This document shows positions 44,660 through 54,455 of a DNA stretch of 64,000 nucleotides, piece by piece. Source of the stretch: Mycobacterium basiliense (GTDB lineage: Bacteria > Actinomycetota > Actinomycetes > Mycobacteriales > Mycobacteriaceae); NCBI RefSeq assembly GCF_900292015.1, contig NZ_LR130759.1, positions 1,178,001 through 1,242,000 of the forward strand, written 5' to 3'. Below the pieces are notes generated by a model. The model had not been told where the DNA came from, searched no databases, and worked only from the letters and a program-made list of their open reading frames with translations. Position numbers and translations under genes: made by a program. Within the stretch, counting starts at the first letter, position 1, and the number at the start of each line of letters is the position of its first letter.

Positions 44660-46039
44660 ATGCCGATGACTAATGCGCCCACCGCCATCTCAACGTTACC
44701 GTTAGTCCCAAGAAATCCGTTGCCACTGCGGCAACAGATGCTGGCCATGAAAAAGTTCTACACCGGCATCGAAATCCTGCGAGATGCGGGCGGAGATGTT
44801 ACTCGACTGAAAATGGGCCCAAAGTGGTTGGTGCCAGAACTGGTCCTGGCCACCTCTTCGCAGGCGGCCCACGACATCCTTGGCGCCACCGGAACCTCTA
44901 CCGATGTGACGCGATTTCACGACGAATTGCGCCATCTGCTCGGCCCGTCAATGCTGGTGCTCCACCATGAACGTTGGCTACCGCGACGACGGATCCTGCA
45001 GCCGACTTTTACCAAACAGCGAGTTCGCGCCTTTGCCGGCCACATGGCCCTCGCTGCCGAAACGGTCGCCGCTGGTTGGCGGGATTCGGAGGTTATCGAT
45101 CTGGGTGCCGATTGTCGGCATTTAACGATGCGGGCGCTCAGCTCGTCGGTACTCGGTATTGATCTGGACAAAAGGACCGATGAGGTTGAGGCGGCAATGC
45201 GGGTGGCGCTTGGATATGTCAATCGGCGGGCGGTGCGGCCCCTCCGGGCGCCCCGGTGGCTGCCCACCTGGGCACGCCGCCGTGCCCGCGCCGCCGGTGC
45301 CACCTTGCACGCCCTCGCGAATACGATTCTGCAGGACTGTCGGTCAGACCCGGACCGGGATGCGCCGCTCGTGCGCGCGTTGATGGAGGCCACCGATCCC
45401 GCCACCGGTCGGAAGTTGTCCGACGACGACATCTGCAACGAACTCGTCATCTTCATGTTTGCCGGCAACGACACCACGGCGCTGACCATGAGCTATGCGT
45501 TGTGGGCCCTGGGGCGCCACAGCGATGTGCAGGAGCGCGTCCGCGCCGAAATTGCCGAAATCGGTGATCGGCAGCTGACATCCGACGATGTGCCGAGGCT
45601 GCAGTACACCGTTCAGGTCATTCAAGAGGCGTTGCGACTTAGTTCGCCCACGGCAGCCATGTCGCGGGTGGTCACCAGGGACATGGAGGTGGCTGGCTAT
45701 CGGGTTAAGGCGGGCACCATCTGCAGCGTGGCCGTCTACCTTCTGAATCGCGACCCCGCGGTGTGGGTCCGGCCATTGGATTTCGACCCCGAGCGCTTCA
45801 ACCCAGAGAACAGCGCCGTTAGCGACCGCTGGCAGTACATACCGTTTGGGGCCGGGCCGCGGTCGTGCATCGGCAACCACTTTTCGATGCTGGAAGCCAC
45901 CCTCGCGCTCGCCACAATCATCCGCAGCACCGAAATACGTTCCCTCGACGATGAGTTTCCGCTTCCAGAGCCGTGGAGCACCGCCGCCACCCTACCGATT
46001 CGGGCGCAAGCGAGAACACGCGCCACCGTCACCGGCTGA
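44660..46039 (+). CDS. Cytochrome P450
   Basis: About 459 residues, a full-length P450. I-helix oxygen-binding motif AGNDTTA, K-helix ExxR in QEALRLSS, and heme-binding loop FGAGPRSCIG with the cysteine ligand at about C403. The N-terminus lacks a membrane anchor, so the enzyme is probably soluble. The general style (PTFTKQRV, RRILQ) resembles the mycobacterial CYP135/137/138 group, but I cannot assign a family. I chose ATG 44660 because AAGAAAG lies 7 nt upstream. GTG 44654 and ATG 44666 are alternatives. Position after NRPS B suggests oxidative tailoring of the lipopeptide (hydroxylation or epoxidation), which is inference. The same start context survives as a relic after NRPS A. Confidence 0.9.
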   Translation: MPMTNAPTAISTLPLVPRNPLPLRQQMLAMKKFYTGIEILRDAGGDVTRLKMGPKWLVPELVLATSSQAAHDILGATGTSTDVTRFHDELRHLLGPSMLVLHHERWLPRRRILQPTFTKQRVRAFAGHMALAAETVAAGWRDSEVIDLGADCRHLTMRALSSSVLGIDLDKRTDEVEAAMRVALGYVNRRAVRPLRAPRWLPTWARRRARAAGATLHALANTILQDCRSDPDRDAPLVRALMEATDPATGRKLSDDDICNELVIFMFAGNDTTALTMSYALWALGRHSDVQERVRAEIAEIGDRQLTSDDVPRLQYTVQVIQEALRLSSPTAAMSRVVTRDMEVAGYRVKAGTICSVAVYLLNRDPAVWVRPLDFDPERFNPENSAVSDRWQYIPFGAGPRSCIGNHFSMLEATLALATIIRSTEIRSLDDEFPLPEPWSTAATLPIRAQARTRATVTG

Positions 46040-46606
46040 ATCGCCGGGGCGCTGTCGGCAGCCCTGGCGGTGCAATCAATCTCACGAATGATGCGGCTAC
46101 GACGCATTCTCCGATTGCGCTCCTCTGCAAAAGAATTGTCCAACCGTGTGATTCGGGGCGCAGCAGGTCGAGTTGATTCGACGAAGTCGTGCCCAGTGCG
46201 CTAGAATTCGCGGGAATCGCCGTCGTGAAGTCATCGGCGCCACGGCTTTCTCGTCTGCTGAAATGCTGTCTTAGCCAGTTGCGTCAACACCAGCGGTCAT
46301 CGCGAAATGTGTTACCGCCCAAGGCTGGTCGACCGTCGCCGCGCAAGACCTCGTTCTCGTCGGAGGCGCCGCGCGGGCGTCGCGTGGCGCTGTTGAGGGA
46401 TGTGCACATTGTAGCGTTGTCCGGGTTGCATCTAGCCATCGTGCCCATTGGTCGCAGCACTCGGCGTGGCTAATCTCATAGCCACACTTGCCATCTGACC
46501 AAAGGCTGTGGTCGTTGCGGAGAATTCAAATTTCCGATCTATCAGCGTATGAGGCCTTCCGCATGACAGACAAACAATCCCACCGCCCTACAAAGGAGAA
46601 CACGCG
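46040..46606 (+). other. Intergenic region upstream of the iron oxidase gene
   Basis: 567 bp. Beyond the hairpin at the left end I see no supported gene. A 94-codon ORF (46189-46473) has no good ribosome-binding site or recognisable family. The last ~90 bp are AT-richer (gagaattcaaatttccgatc) and probably hold the promoter of the gene at 46607. Confidence 0.5.
46042..46069 (+). terminator. Hairpin directly after the P450 stop
   Basis: cgccgggg...ctg tcgg cag ccctggcg folds into about 11 base pairs, with one G-T wobble and a 2-nt bulge, starting 3 bp past the stop codon. There is no T-tract. It is a likely end of the PKS-NRPS B-P450 transcript. Confidence 0.45.
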
Positions 46607-47272
46607 ATGACCGCACATCCCCTCTCGCTTCGTACAAACGACCTGCGGACGAAGCTGATCGATCACAACTTCTTTTCCGACCGCACGCTCTACGGCCTTT
46701 CCAGGGACGAGGTCGCCACGGTAGTTGGCCAGTGGTGGCACCCACTTTCCAACTTCCCGCGATTCTTGTCACAGTTGATCGCCGTGGTACCCAGTTTCGA
46801 GGTGCAGACCGCAGTCTCTCGCATCCTGTTCGAGGAACTCGGTGAAGGAGATCCCCAACGGGCGCATCCCATCATCTACATCGACTCAATGACCGCGGCC
46901 GGGTTCACGAAGGAAGAAGTCATTGGTGCGCCAAGGCTTCCGGCCACGGCGGCATTGATCGACGGGTACGAGACTTCCACAGTGGAGGCCCTATCGGGCC
47001 TGGGGTACTTGTACGGTACCGAGACAGCTGACCTGGCAATGGTTTCGGGTATCGGCAAGGCGGTATACAACGTCAGCCAGTGCGACCGCTTGCCATGGGT
47101 TGACATCCACGTGCAGCAGGAACCCGGTCACGTTAACGCGGCCGATGAGGCGATCGCCCCGCGCTTTAGTCAGGATGAGGAAGCTGCTATCACGCGGGCC
47201 GCCGAGCAGATGTGGTCATTGTGGATCGACTTTTTTGCACAATTCGACCTCGCGGTCTCCCGATCTGCCTAG
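46607..47272 (+). CDS. Heme-oxygenase-fold iron-dependent oxidase (HDO / TENA-PqqC-like)
   Basis: 221 residues with AAAGGAG 8 nt upstream of the ATG. Sequence style and spacing fit the heme-oxygenase-like diiron oxidase/oxygenase superfamily (UndA, BesC, CADD, SznF central domain). Candidate metal ligands are E77 or E80 in FEELGEG, H87 in AHPII, E139 in YGTETA, then H168 (VDIHVQ), E172 and H175 (EPGH), giving the typical H-x3-E-x2-H cluster near the C-terminus. Members cleave C-C bonds, desaturate, or oxidise amines using Fe and O2. Next to a P450 and an NRPS it is a candidate tailoring or precursor-forming enzyme. No N-terminal signal is present. The exact reaction is unknown. Confidence 0.75.
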   Translation: MTAHPLSLRTNDLRTKLIDHNFFSDRTLYGLSRDEVATVVGQWWHPLSNFPRFLSQLIAVVPSFEVQTAVSRILFEELGEGDPQRAHPIIYIDSMTAAGFTKEEVIGAPRLPATAALIDGYETSTVEALSGLGYLYGTETADLAMVSGIGKAVYNVSQCDRLPWVDIHVQQEPGHVNAADEAIAPRFSQDEEAAITRAAEQMWSLWIDFFAQFDLAVSRSA

Positions 47273-47296
47273 TGCCACGGGTTGTTTGCCGATGTG

Positions 47297-47335
47297 GCGT
47301 ATCCGCTGCGGGTCGCCGCCCCGCAGCGGATACGC
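47297..47335. terminator. Strong bidirectional hairpin terminator
   Basis: A perfect 16-bp inverted repeat (gcgtatccgctgcggg at 47297-47312, its complement at 47320-47335) with a 7-nt loop. It is 25 bp past the stop of the iron oxidase gene and faces the convergent secreted-protein gene. It is the clearest terminator-like structure in the window. Confidence 0.75.
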
Positions 47336-47441
47336 TGACGGCTGAGGACCGTCGGCGTGAAACGCATCAGCCGCTCGGGTTTCTCGGTTAGGCGACCGCT
47401 GACTCAGCGCGCGTGGAAGTGGGGCAGTATTTTTAGGGTGG

Positions 47442-47906
47442 TCAGCCCCAGACAGATTGGTCATCGCGGCTGTAATCCGCGCAGTGATCGGATTCCTTGG
47501 CCGCAACGCCCTTGTTGTTGAAGAAGATCTTCATATGATTTGGCCACGCTAGCGAAAGCTGGTCGGCACCGCCTGCGTACATGTTCTCTGCGTACGCCCT
47601 GCGATCTGCCGCGCTGAGCGAAAAGAACCAGTGGGCCTTGTCCTTGGTCGCTTGCTGGATGTCAGCCGCCTTGTTGTGCATGTCGATGATGTACCGCTGA
47701 TAGTAGACCGGCGCATAGTCTCGGGCGGCGGCCAAGACTTGCTCGGCCGTGCAGGTTGTCTCGATGATCTTGTGCGGTATGGGGTAGTCGTTGGTGCTAT
47801 CGGCCGCCGCTGTCGCGGATACCGATGTCGCGGCGATGGCGGCGGTGAGTGCGGTGCCGCCGACGTGCAGACACCAGCGGGTGTGCTGACGCCGTGATCG
47901 GTTCAT
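47442..47906 (-). CDS. Secreted mycobacterial protein, DUF5078-like
   Basis: 154 residues. The basic N-terminus and hydrophobic core are followed by a likely signal-peptidase site ([14 protein letters not shown], about residue 36). The mature part has [33 protein letters not shown], and a C-terminal cysteine in DHCADYS that could pair with the one in TTCTAEQ. This matches my memory of the mycobacterial DUF5078 family, whose function is unknown. The start codon has AAAGGAG 8 nt upstream. It ends facing the hairpin at 47297-47335. There is no obvious link to the metabolite genes. Confidence 0.75.
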   Translation of the reverse strand: MNRSRRQHTRWCLHVGGTALTAAIAATSVSATAAADSTNDYPIPHKIIETTCTAEQVLAAARDYAPVYYQRYIIDMHNKAADIQQATKDKAHWFFSLSAADRRAYAENMYAGGADQLSLAWPNHMKIFFNNKGVAAKESDHCADYSRDDQSVWG

Positions 47907-48081
47907 TTGGGTATCTCCTTTGCGGTTCCCAAGAATTGGTAGTGATCGGTAAGCCGGCTGCGGGCTCAGTGGGAGCTACGACGTCTCCTTCTGCGGTATT
48001 GGCTGGCGCGGCCGCCGCGCGTGCCTGGCGGACATCACCAGCCTTTCTTTAGCCGCGTGGGTTGCGTTGCGCGCGGCCATC

Positions 48082-48423
48082 TCATGCCCCGCGTCCGGCG
48101 CTTGCGGTCAGGATGTGCGCTTGCTCAGGACAGTAGGTGGTGATGGCGGTGGCTACGAACTCCCAGCTCTGCCTAGTGGTTGTCCCGTTCGGAAGGTTGA
48201 GCAGGGCGAAGTGAGCGGAATTGGCGGCTGTGTTATCGATGCGATCATTGAGGCGTCCGCACGCGATCTTTGCCAGCCAAGCGTTGTAGTCGCGGGGACC
48301 GTAGATGCCGTACCCGTGGAGCTGATTGTTGAAGTCCTCATCTGGGTCGGCGAGCGCCGGGGCCGCCAAGATCATCATTGCCGACGTGGCTATTGCTGGC
48401 GCAAGGAACTTGACAAATTTCAT
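48082..48423 (-). CDS. Secreted DUF732-like protein
   Basis: 113 residues from ATG 48423. The frame is open further upstream, but the signal peptide MKFVKFLAPAIATSAMMILA with cleavage after ALA fixes this start. The mature part has the DUF732 pattern: F-N-N-Q-L..GI near the start, an A..C....G/D core (AKIACGRLND) and YCPEQ at the end, with two cysteines that can pair. DUF732 proteins are small exported mycobacterial proteins of unknown role. It lies in the same direction as the DUF5078-like gene, 175 bp upstream of it. Confidence 0.7.
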   Translation of the reverse strand: MKFVKFLAPAIATSAMMILAAPALADPDEDFNNQLHGYGIYGPRDYNAWLAKIACGRLNDRIDNTAANSAHFALLNLPNGTTTRQSWEFVATAITTYCPEQAHILTASAGRGA

Positions 48424-48995
48424 TGTGGTTCTTGCCGACTCGTCGTGCGCTGACCGGCCAGGAATCCGACTCGGACGCGTGGACTTTGAATGGCACCTCG
48501 TGACCACGCGCGTCGTTTCGAAAACTTGGTCACGGCGATGTCCCTTCGGGAGGCGTTTGGAGATCTAGGGGCCATTTCGATGCGATGGTCGATTCGGTTT
48601 TCCCGATATCGCGCTGTTGGCAGCAAGATTAGCGAGGTAACGAGCAGAAGGGGACGGACATTATCACCGGATTGTTCTTCGGCAGCCCGACAAAGTGCCT
48701 ATATTTTCCCACATCCGCCATTAGTCGCGACCATCGGCTGCCTACCGATCCCGGATCTAACTCGGACCGTCGGCATCGAGTGAAATATATTGCGTGGCAG
48801 TGGCATCAGGCGGTGATGAGCGCAGGTCGCCCCTCGGACGTGTCCCACCAGGCATCCAACAGCAACATGGTTACACCCGCGAGCGCCGGGCTGCACTCGG
48901 TGGCCACGCGGAAGATGCCCGCCGGTCGCACCTGACGGCCGTCGTGACATGCCTTTTCGCGAAGGTAACTGCGCAGACTTCGGGCCGAAACCTCG
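48424..48995. other. Intergenic region between the PKS 3' end and the DUF732-like gene
   Basis: 572 bp with ordinary composition, compared with the extreme G-rich DNA that starts at about 49,190. A 66-codon minus-strand ORF (48806-49006) overlaps the PKS stop and reads ECSPALAGVTMLLLDAWW near its end. I do not recognise it and do not call it a gene. The promoter of the DUF732-like gene should lie near 48,430-48,700. Confidence 0.45.
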
Positions 48996-51900
48996 TCATT
49001 CCTCACCCATTACGAGGTCGACGAGGCCTTCGACATCCAAGTCTTGAATAGCAACCTGCCTATCGTCGGGACCCGTCTGGGGAACTTGTCCAACCATTCC
49101 CAAGAGGAGGTCGAGGACCCCCTCCGCCCTGAGTCGGCTGACGGGGATGGAGGCGATGAGTTGTTGGATCTCCGCGTCCTCTGGGTCACCGGTTGGGGTG
49201 GTGGTGTTGTTGTGGTGGGTGAGCAGGGTGGTCAGGTGGTGGGCGAGGGTGGTGGGGGTGGGGTGGTCGAAGATCAGGGTGGGGGGCAGGGTTTGGCCGG
49301 TGTGTTGGGCCAGGGTGTTGCGTAGTTCGAGGGCGGTTAGTGAGTCGATGCCGAGGTCTTTGAAGGGGCGGTCGGGGTCGAGGGTGGTGGGGTCGGGGTG
49401 GGCGAGCACGGTGGCGGTGGTGGTGGTGACCAGGGTGGTCAGGGTGTGGCGTTGTTGGTCGGGGGTTTGGGTGGCTAGTTGGGTGCTCAGGGTGGTGGGG
49501 CTGGTGGTGGTGGCGGCGTGGGGGCGGGTGGTGGTCAGTGCGCTCAGGATGGGGGGTAGGGCGTTGCGGTGGGCGAGGCGGTTGAGGGTGCGGGGGTTGA
49601 GGGGGGCGGGGATGAGGGTGGGTTGGTGGTGGGTCAGGGCGGCGTCGAAGAGGGCTAGGCCGTGTTGGGTGGTGAGGGGGGTGATGGCGTTGCGGGCTGC
49701 GCGGGTTTGGTCGATGTGGTTGAGGTGGGCGGTCATCGCTGAGGGGGTTTCCCAGTAGCCCCAGGCCAGGCTGGTGGCGTTGGGGTGGTGGTGGGCGATG
49801 GCGTCGAGGGCGGCGTTGGCGGCGGCGTAGTTGGCTTGTCCGGGGGAGCCGAGGGTGGCCGCGATGGAGGAGAACATGATGAACGCGGCGAGGTTGTGGT
49901 TGGTGGTGAGTTGGTGTAGGTGCCAGGCGGTGTCGGCTTTGGCGGCGAGCACGCTGTGGAGTTGGGTGTCGGTTAGTTCGGTGAGGACGGCGTCGTCGAG
50001 GATGCCGGCGGTGTGGATGATCGCGGTCAGGGGGTGTTCGGTGGGGATGGTGTCGAGCAGGGTGGCGAGGTGGTGGGGGTTGGTGGTGTCGCAGGCGGTG
50101 ATGGTGACGTGGGCGCCGAGGTTGGTGAGGTGTTGGTGGAGTTCGGTGGCGCCGGGGGCGGTGGGGCCGCGGCGGGAGACCAGTAGTAGGTGGCGGGTGC
50201 CGTAGTGGGTGATGAGGTGTTCGGCGAATAGTGCGCCGAGCATTCCGGTGCCACCGGTGATTAATACCGTGCCCTGCGGGTCCCAGGTGGGGGTGGTTTC
50301 GGGGGCGGGGGTGGTTTGGGGGGTGGGGGTGAGTCGGGGGGTGTGGGTGGTGCCGTGGCGGAGGGCGAGTTGGGGTTCGGTGGTGTGTTTGAGGGTGGTG
50401 AGCAGGGTGGGGAGGGTGGTGTTGGTGGTGGGGGTGTGGTCGGTGTCGATGAGGGTGATGCGGTGGGGGTGTTCGTTTTGGGTGGTGTGGATGAGGGCCC
50501 AGGTTGCGGCGTGGGCGAGGTTGGGGTGGGGGTCGTGGGGGCTGGTGGTGATGGCGTGGTGGGTGAGGATGGCTAGGTGGGTGTGGGTGGTGTCGGGTCG
50601 GGTGAGCCAGTGTTGGAGTTGGTCAGGGTGTGTTGGGTCAGGGTGTGGAGGTGTTGGAGGTCGGTGGTGTTGGGGTGGGGTTGGGGGAGGGGCCAGATGA
50701 GGAGGTCGTGGTGGGTGAGGTCGGGGTGGGTGAGGTCGGGGTGGGTGGGTAGGTGGTTGAGGGTGGGGGTAGGTGGGGGTTGTTGGTGGTGTCGGGGGTG
50801 ATGAGGGCCCAGTTGGTGTTGGGGGTTTCTGGGGTGTTGGGGGTGGTGGGGGGTAGGGCGGGCCAGTCGAGGTGGAACAGGCTGTGGTGTGGGGTGGGGG
50901 TGGGTTGTTGGGGGGTGTGGGGTAGGTCGCGCAGGGTGAGGGTGGTGATGGTGATGACGGGTGCGCCGGTGGGGTCGGTGGCGTGCAGGGTGTAGGTGTT
51001 GGTGTTGGTGCGGGTGAGTTGGGTGTGTAGTTGGGTGGCGGTGGTGGCGTGCAGGGTGATGCCGGTTAGGGCGAAGGGGAGTGGGGTGGTGTCGGGGTCG
51101 GTGTCGGGGTGGGTGTGGGTGAGTGTGGTCAGGGGGTGTAGGGCGGCGTCGAGTAGGGCGGGGTGGATGCCGTAGCCGGTGGTGGTGGTGTCGGGGGGTA
51201 GGGCGATGTGGGCGTAGATGGTGTCGGGGTTGGTGGGGGGGTGGTGGAGGGCGTGGACGTTTTGGAAGGGGGGTTGGTAGTGCAGGCCGTGGGTGGCTAG
51301 TTGGTGGTAGAAGTCGTCGGGGTTGATGGGTTGGAGGGGGGGTGGGGTGTGGTTGGTGGGGGTGGGGGGTTGGTGGGTGCTCAGGGTGGCGGTGGCGTGG
51401 AGGTGCCAGGGGTTGTGGTGGTCGTTGGTGGTGGTGCGGGTGTGCACGGTTAGGGGGCGTCGGTTGGTGTCGTCGGGGGGGTGGATGGTGATTTGGAGGT
51501 CGGTGGGGGTGTGTTCGGGCAGGGTGAGGGGGCTGTGCAGGATCAGTTCGTCGATGGTGGGGTAGTGGGTGTGTTGGCCGGCGTGGAGGAGTAGTTCGAT
51601 GAGGCCGGCGGCGGGGAAGATGATGGTGTCGTGGACGCGGTGGCTGGCTAGCCAGGGTTGGGTGTGGGTGGAAAGTCGTGCGCTGAGGATGATTTGGTCT
51701 TGGTCGGCGAGGTCGGTGATGGCGCCGAGGAGGGGGTGGTCGGGGTGGTCGAGTCCGGCGGCGGTGATGTCGGTGGTGGTGGTGGGGGTGAGCCAGTAGT
51801 GGTGGTGTTGGAAGGGGTAGGTGGGTAGTTCCAGGGTGTGGGCGTGGGGGTAGAGGGTGGGCCAGTGGGGGCTGTGGCCGTGGGTGTGGAGTTGGGCCAG

Positions 51901-54455
51901 TGCGGTGGTCAGGGTGTCGAGGTGGGGGCGGTCGCGGTGGGTGGTGGTGATGACGGTGGATGCGGTGTTGGTGTGGTGGGTGAGGGTGTCGGTGATGGCG
52001 GGGGCCAGGACGGGGTGGGGGGATAGTTCGAGGAAGGTGTGTGGGCCTTGGGCCAGCAGGGTGGTGAGGTTGTCGGCGAAGCGGACGGGTTGGCGTAGGT
52101 GTTGGGTCCAGTAGTGCGCTGAGGTGAGTTGGTCGGGGGTGGCTAGTTGGCCGGTGAGGTTGGACAGGATGGGCACGGTGGGTGGGTGCCAGGTCAAGGT
52201 GGTGGCGATGGCGTGGAATTCGGGTAGGGCGGGGTCCATCGTGGGGGAGTGGAAGGCGTGGCTGACGGGCAGTTGGGTGGTTTGGTAGTGCTCGGTGGTG
52301 CACCACTGGTGGAGGGCGTTGATGTCGTCGTGGGGGCCGGCGATCACGATTGAGGTGGGGCTGTTGATCGCGGCGATGGTGGTGTGGGGGTAGTGGTGGA
52401 GTTGGTCGGTGAGGTGTTCGGGGTTGGTGTGGATGGCCAGCATGGCGCCGGGGGTGCAGGTTTGCATGAGTCGGCCGCGGGCGGCGACGAGGGTGGCGGC
52501 TTGGGGTAGGGAGAGGACTTCGGCGAGGTAGGCGGCGGTGAGTTCGCCTAGGGAGTGCCCTAGTAGGTAGTCGGGGGTGATGCCGGCGTGGGTGAGTACG
52601 GCGTGCATGGCGGCCCCGTAGGCGAACAGGGCGGGTTGGGCGTAGGCGGTTTGGCCGAGTAGTTGGGCGGGGTGGGTGTCGGCGGGGGCGGTTAAGACGT
52701 CGTGCAGGGGGGTGTCGAGGTGGGGGTCGAAGGCGGCGCAGATGTGGTCGAGGGTTTCGGCGAAGATGCGGTGGTGTTCGTAGAGTTGGGCGGCCATGGC
52801 GGGGTATTGGGCGCCTTGGCCGGGTAGGACGAACACGATTTTTTTGGTGTGGGTTAGGTGGTGGCTGGCCAGGCCGGGGTGGGGGTGGTTGGTGGTGAGG
52901 GCGTGTAGTGCTTCGAGGAGGTCTTCGCGGGGGTTGTTGCTGGTGGTGGGGGTGGTGAGGGCGGCTCGGTAGGGGTGGTGGGTGCGGGTGGTGGCCAGGC
53001 TGTGGGCGAGGTCGGTGAGGTCGAGGTTGGGGTGGTCGAGTAGGTGGTGGTGTAGGCGGGCGGCTTGGGCGTGAAGTGCGGTGGGGGTGCGTGCTGATAG
53101 CGGCCAGATCCGCGGTGGGGGGTCGCAGGCTGGGGTGGTGGTGGGGGTGGGTGTGGTTGGTGCTGGGGTGGTGGGGGTTTGCAGGATGACGTGGGCGTTG
53201 GTGCCGCTGATGCCGAAGGAGGACACGGCTGCGGTGCGGGGGTGGTCGGTGTCGGGCCAGGGGGTGGGTTGGGTGAGTAGTTGTACGGTGCCTGCTGACC
53301 AGTCCACGTGGGGGCTGGGGTGGTCGACGTGCAGGGTGGGGGGCAGGGTGTCGTGGTTGAGCGCGCAGATCATTTTGATCAGTCCCGCGGCTCCGGCGGC
53401 GGCTTGGGTGTGGCCGAGGTTGGATTTGATTGATCCCAGCCATAGTGGGTGGGTGCGGTGGGGGGCGCTGCCGTAGGTGGCGATGAGCGCGGTGGCTTCG
53501 ATGGGGTCGCCCAGGGTGGTGCCGGTGCCGTGGGCTTCGACGACGTCGACGTGGTCGAGGTCGATGGCGGCGTTGGCGGCGGCTTGGGTGATGACGCGTT
53601 GTTGGGCGAGTCCGTTGGGGGCGGTTAGGCCGTTGGAGGCGCCGTCTTGGTTGATTGCTGATCCGGCGATGACGGCCAGCACGCGGTGGTGGTGGCGGTG
53701 GGCGTCGCTGAGGCGTTCGAGGACTAAGACGGCGGCGCCTTCGCCCCATCCGGTGCCGTCGGCGGCGGCGGCGAAGGCTTTGCAGCGGCCGTCGGGGGCT
53801 AGGGCTCGTTGGCGGGCGAATTCGGTGAACGGGCCGGGGGTGGTCATGATGGTCACGCCTCCGGCTAGCGCCAAACTGGATTCGGCGTTGCGCAGTGATT
53901 GGCAGGCGAGATGCGTGGCGACCAGGGAGGATGAGCAGGCGGTGTCGACGGTGATGGCCGGGCCTTGTAATCCCAAGAGGTAGGCCACTCGTCCGGAGGC
54001 CACGCTGGTGGCGCTGCCGGTCATGGCGTATCCCTCGGCGCTGTGGGAGTTGCCGTCGCCGTAGGACTGTGCCCAGGTGCCGGCGAAGACTCCGGTCTGG
54101 GAGCCGGCCAGGGTGGCCGGGTCGATCCCGGCGGTTTCGAGGGCTTCCCAACATACTTCTAATAGCAATCGTTGCTGGGGGTCGATGGCTTGGGCTTCGC
54201 GGGCGGAGATCCCGAAGAACTCGGCATCGAAGTGTCCGGCCTGGGCTAGAAATCCGCCGTAACGGGCGTAGGTTTTACCGACCGCGTCGGGATCGGAGTC
54301 AAACAACTGCGTTAAATCCCAGCCCCGATCATTGGGGAAGGGGCCCATCACATCGGTGCCGCTGCTGACCAGCTCCCATAACGCCGCCGCGGAATCCACC
54401 CCACCAGGGAACCGACACGCCATCCCCACCACCGCGATCGGCTCGTCGGTGTTGG
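48996..54455 (-). other. PKS module Z: KS-AT(malonyl)-DH-KR-ACP plus docking tail
   Basis: KS about 54,450-53,170, AT about 52,850-51,940 (HAFHS), DH about 51,790-50,940, KR about 50,300-49,740, ACP about 49,420-49,220 with the Ser codon at 49341-49343. Two of the three missing-G sites lie in the linker between DH and KR (50,621 and 50,765). A short stretch between them is in a different frame. Confidence 0.8.

Larger units (their letters stand above)
22336..44690 (+). repeat. Tandem duplication, copy 2 (MFS tail to P450 start)
   Basis: Second copy of the unit described for 7103-21990. It keeps mbtH, PKS, NRPS and P450 intact and has lost all but about 137 bp of the MFS gene. The left limit is sharp at about 22,336 against the transposase fragment. 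Confidence 0.8.

Noticed and set aside
46189..46473. A 94-codon ORF between the P450 and iron oxidase genes
   Set aside because: No convincing ribosome-binding site, no recognisable domain, and composition like random high-GC sequence.
46510..46535. Imperfect palindrome ggagaattcaaatttcc upstream of the iron oxidase gene
   Set aside because: Only about six of eight positions match between half-sites and no regulator is nearby. Too weak to call an operator.
48806..49006. A 66-codon minus-strand ORF overlapping the PKS stop
   Set aside because: The start is GTG without a good ribosome-binding site and the product is unrecognised. Kept only as a note in the intergenic entry.
50573..54154. A 1,193-codon Pro/Arg/His-rich minus-strand frame in the PKS
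   Set aside because: It is the +1-shifted reading of module Z. Only its last stretch, between the two missing-G sites, is in the true frame.
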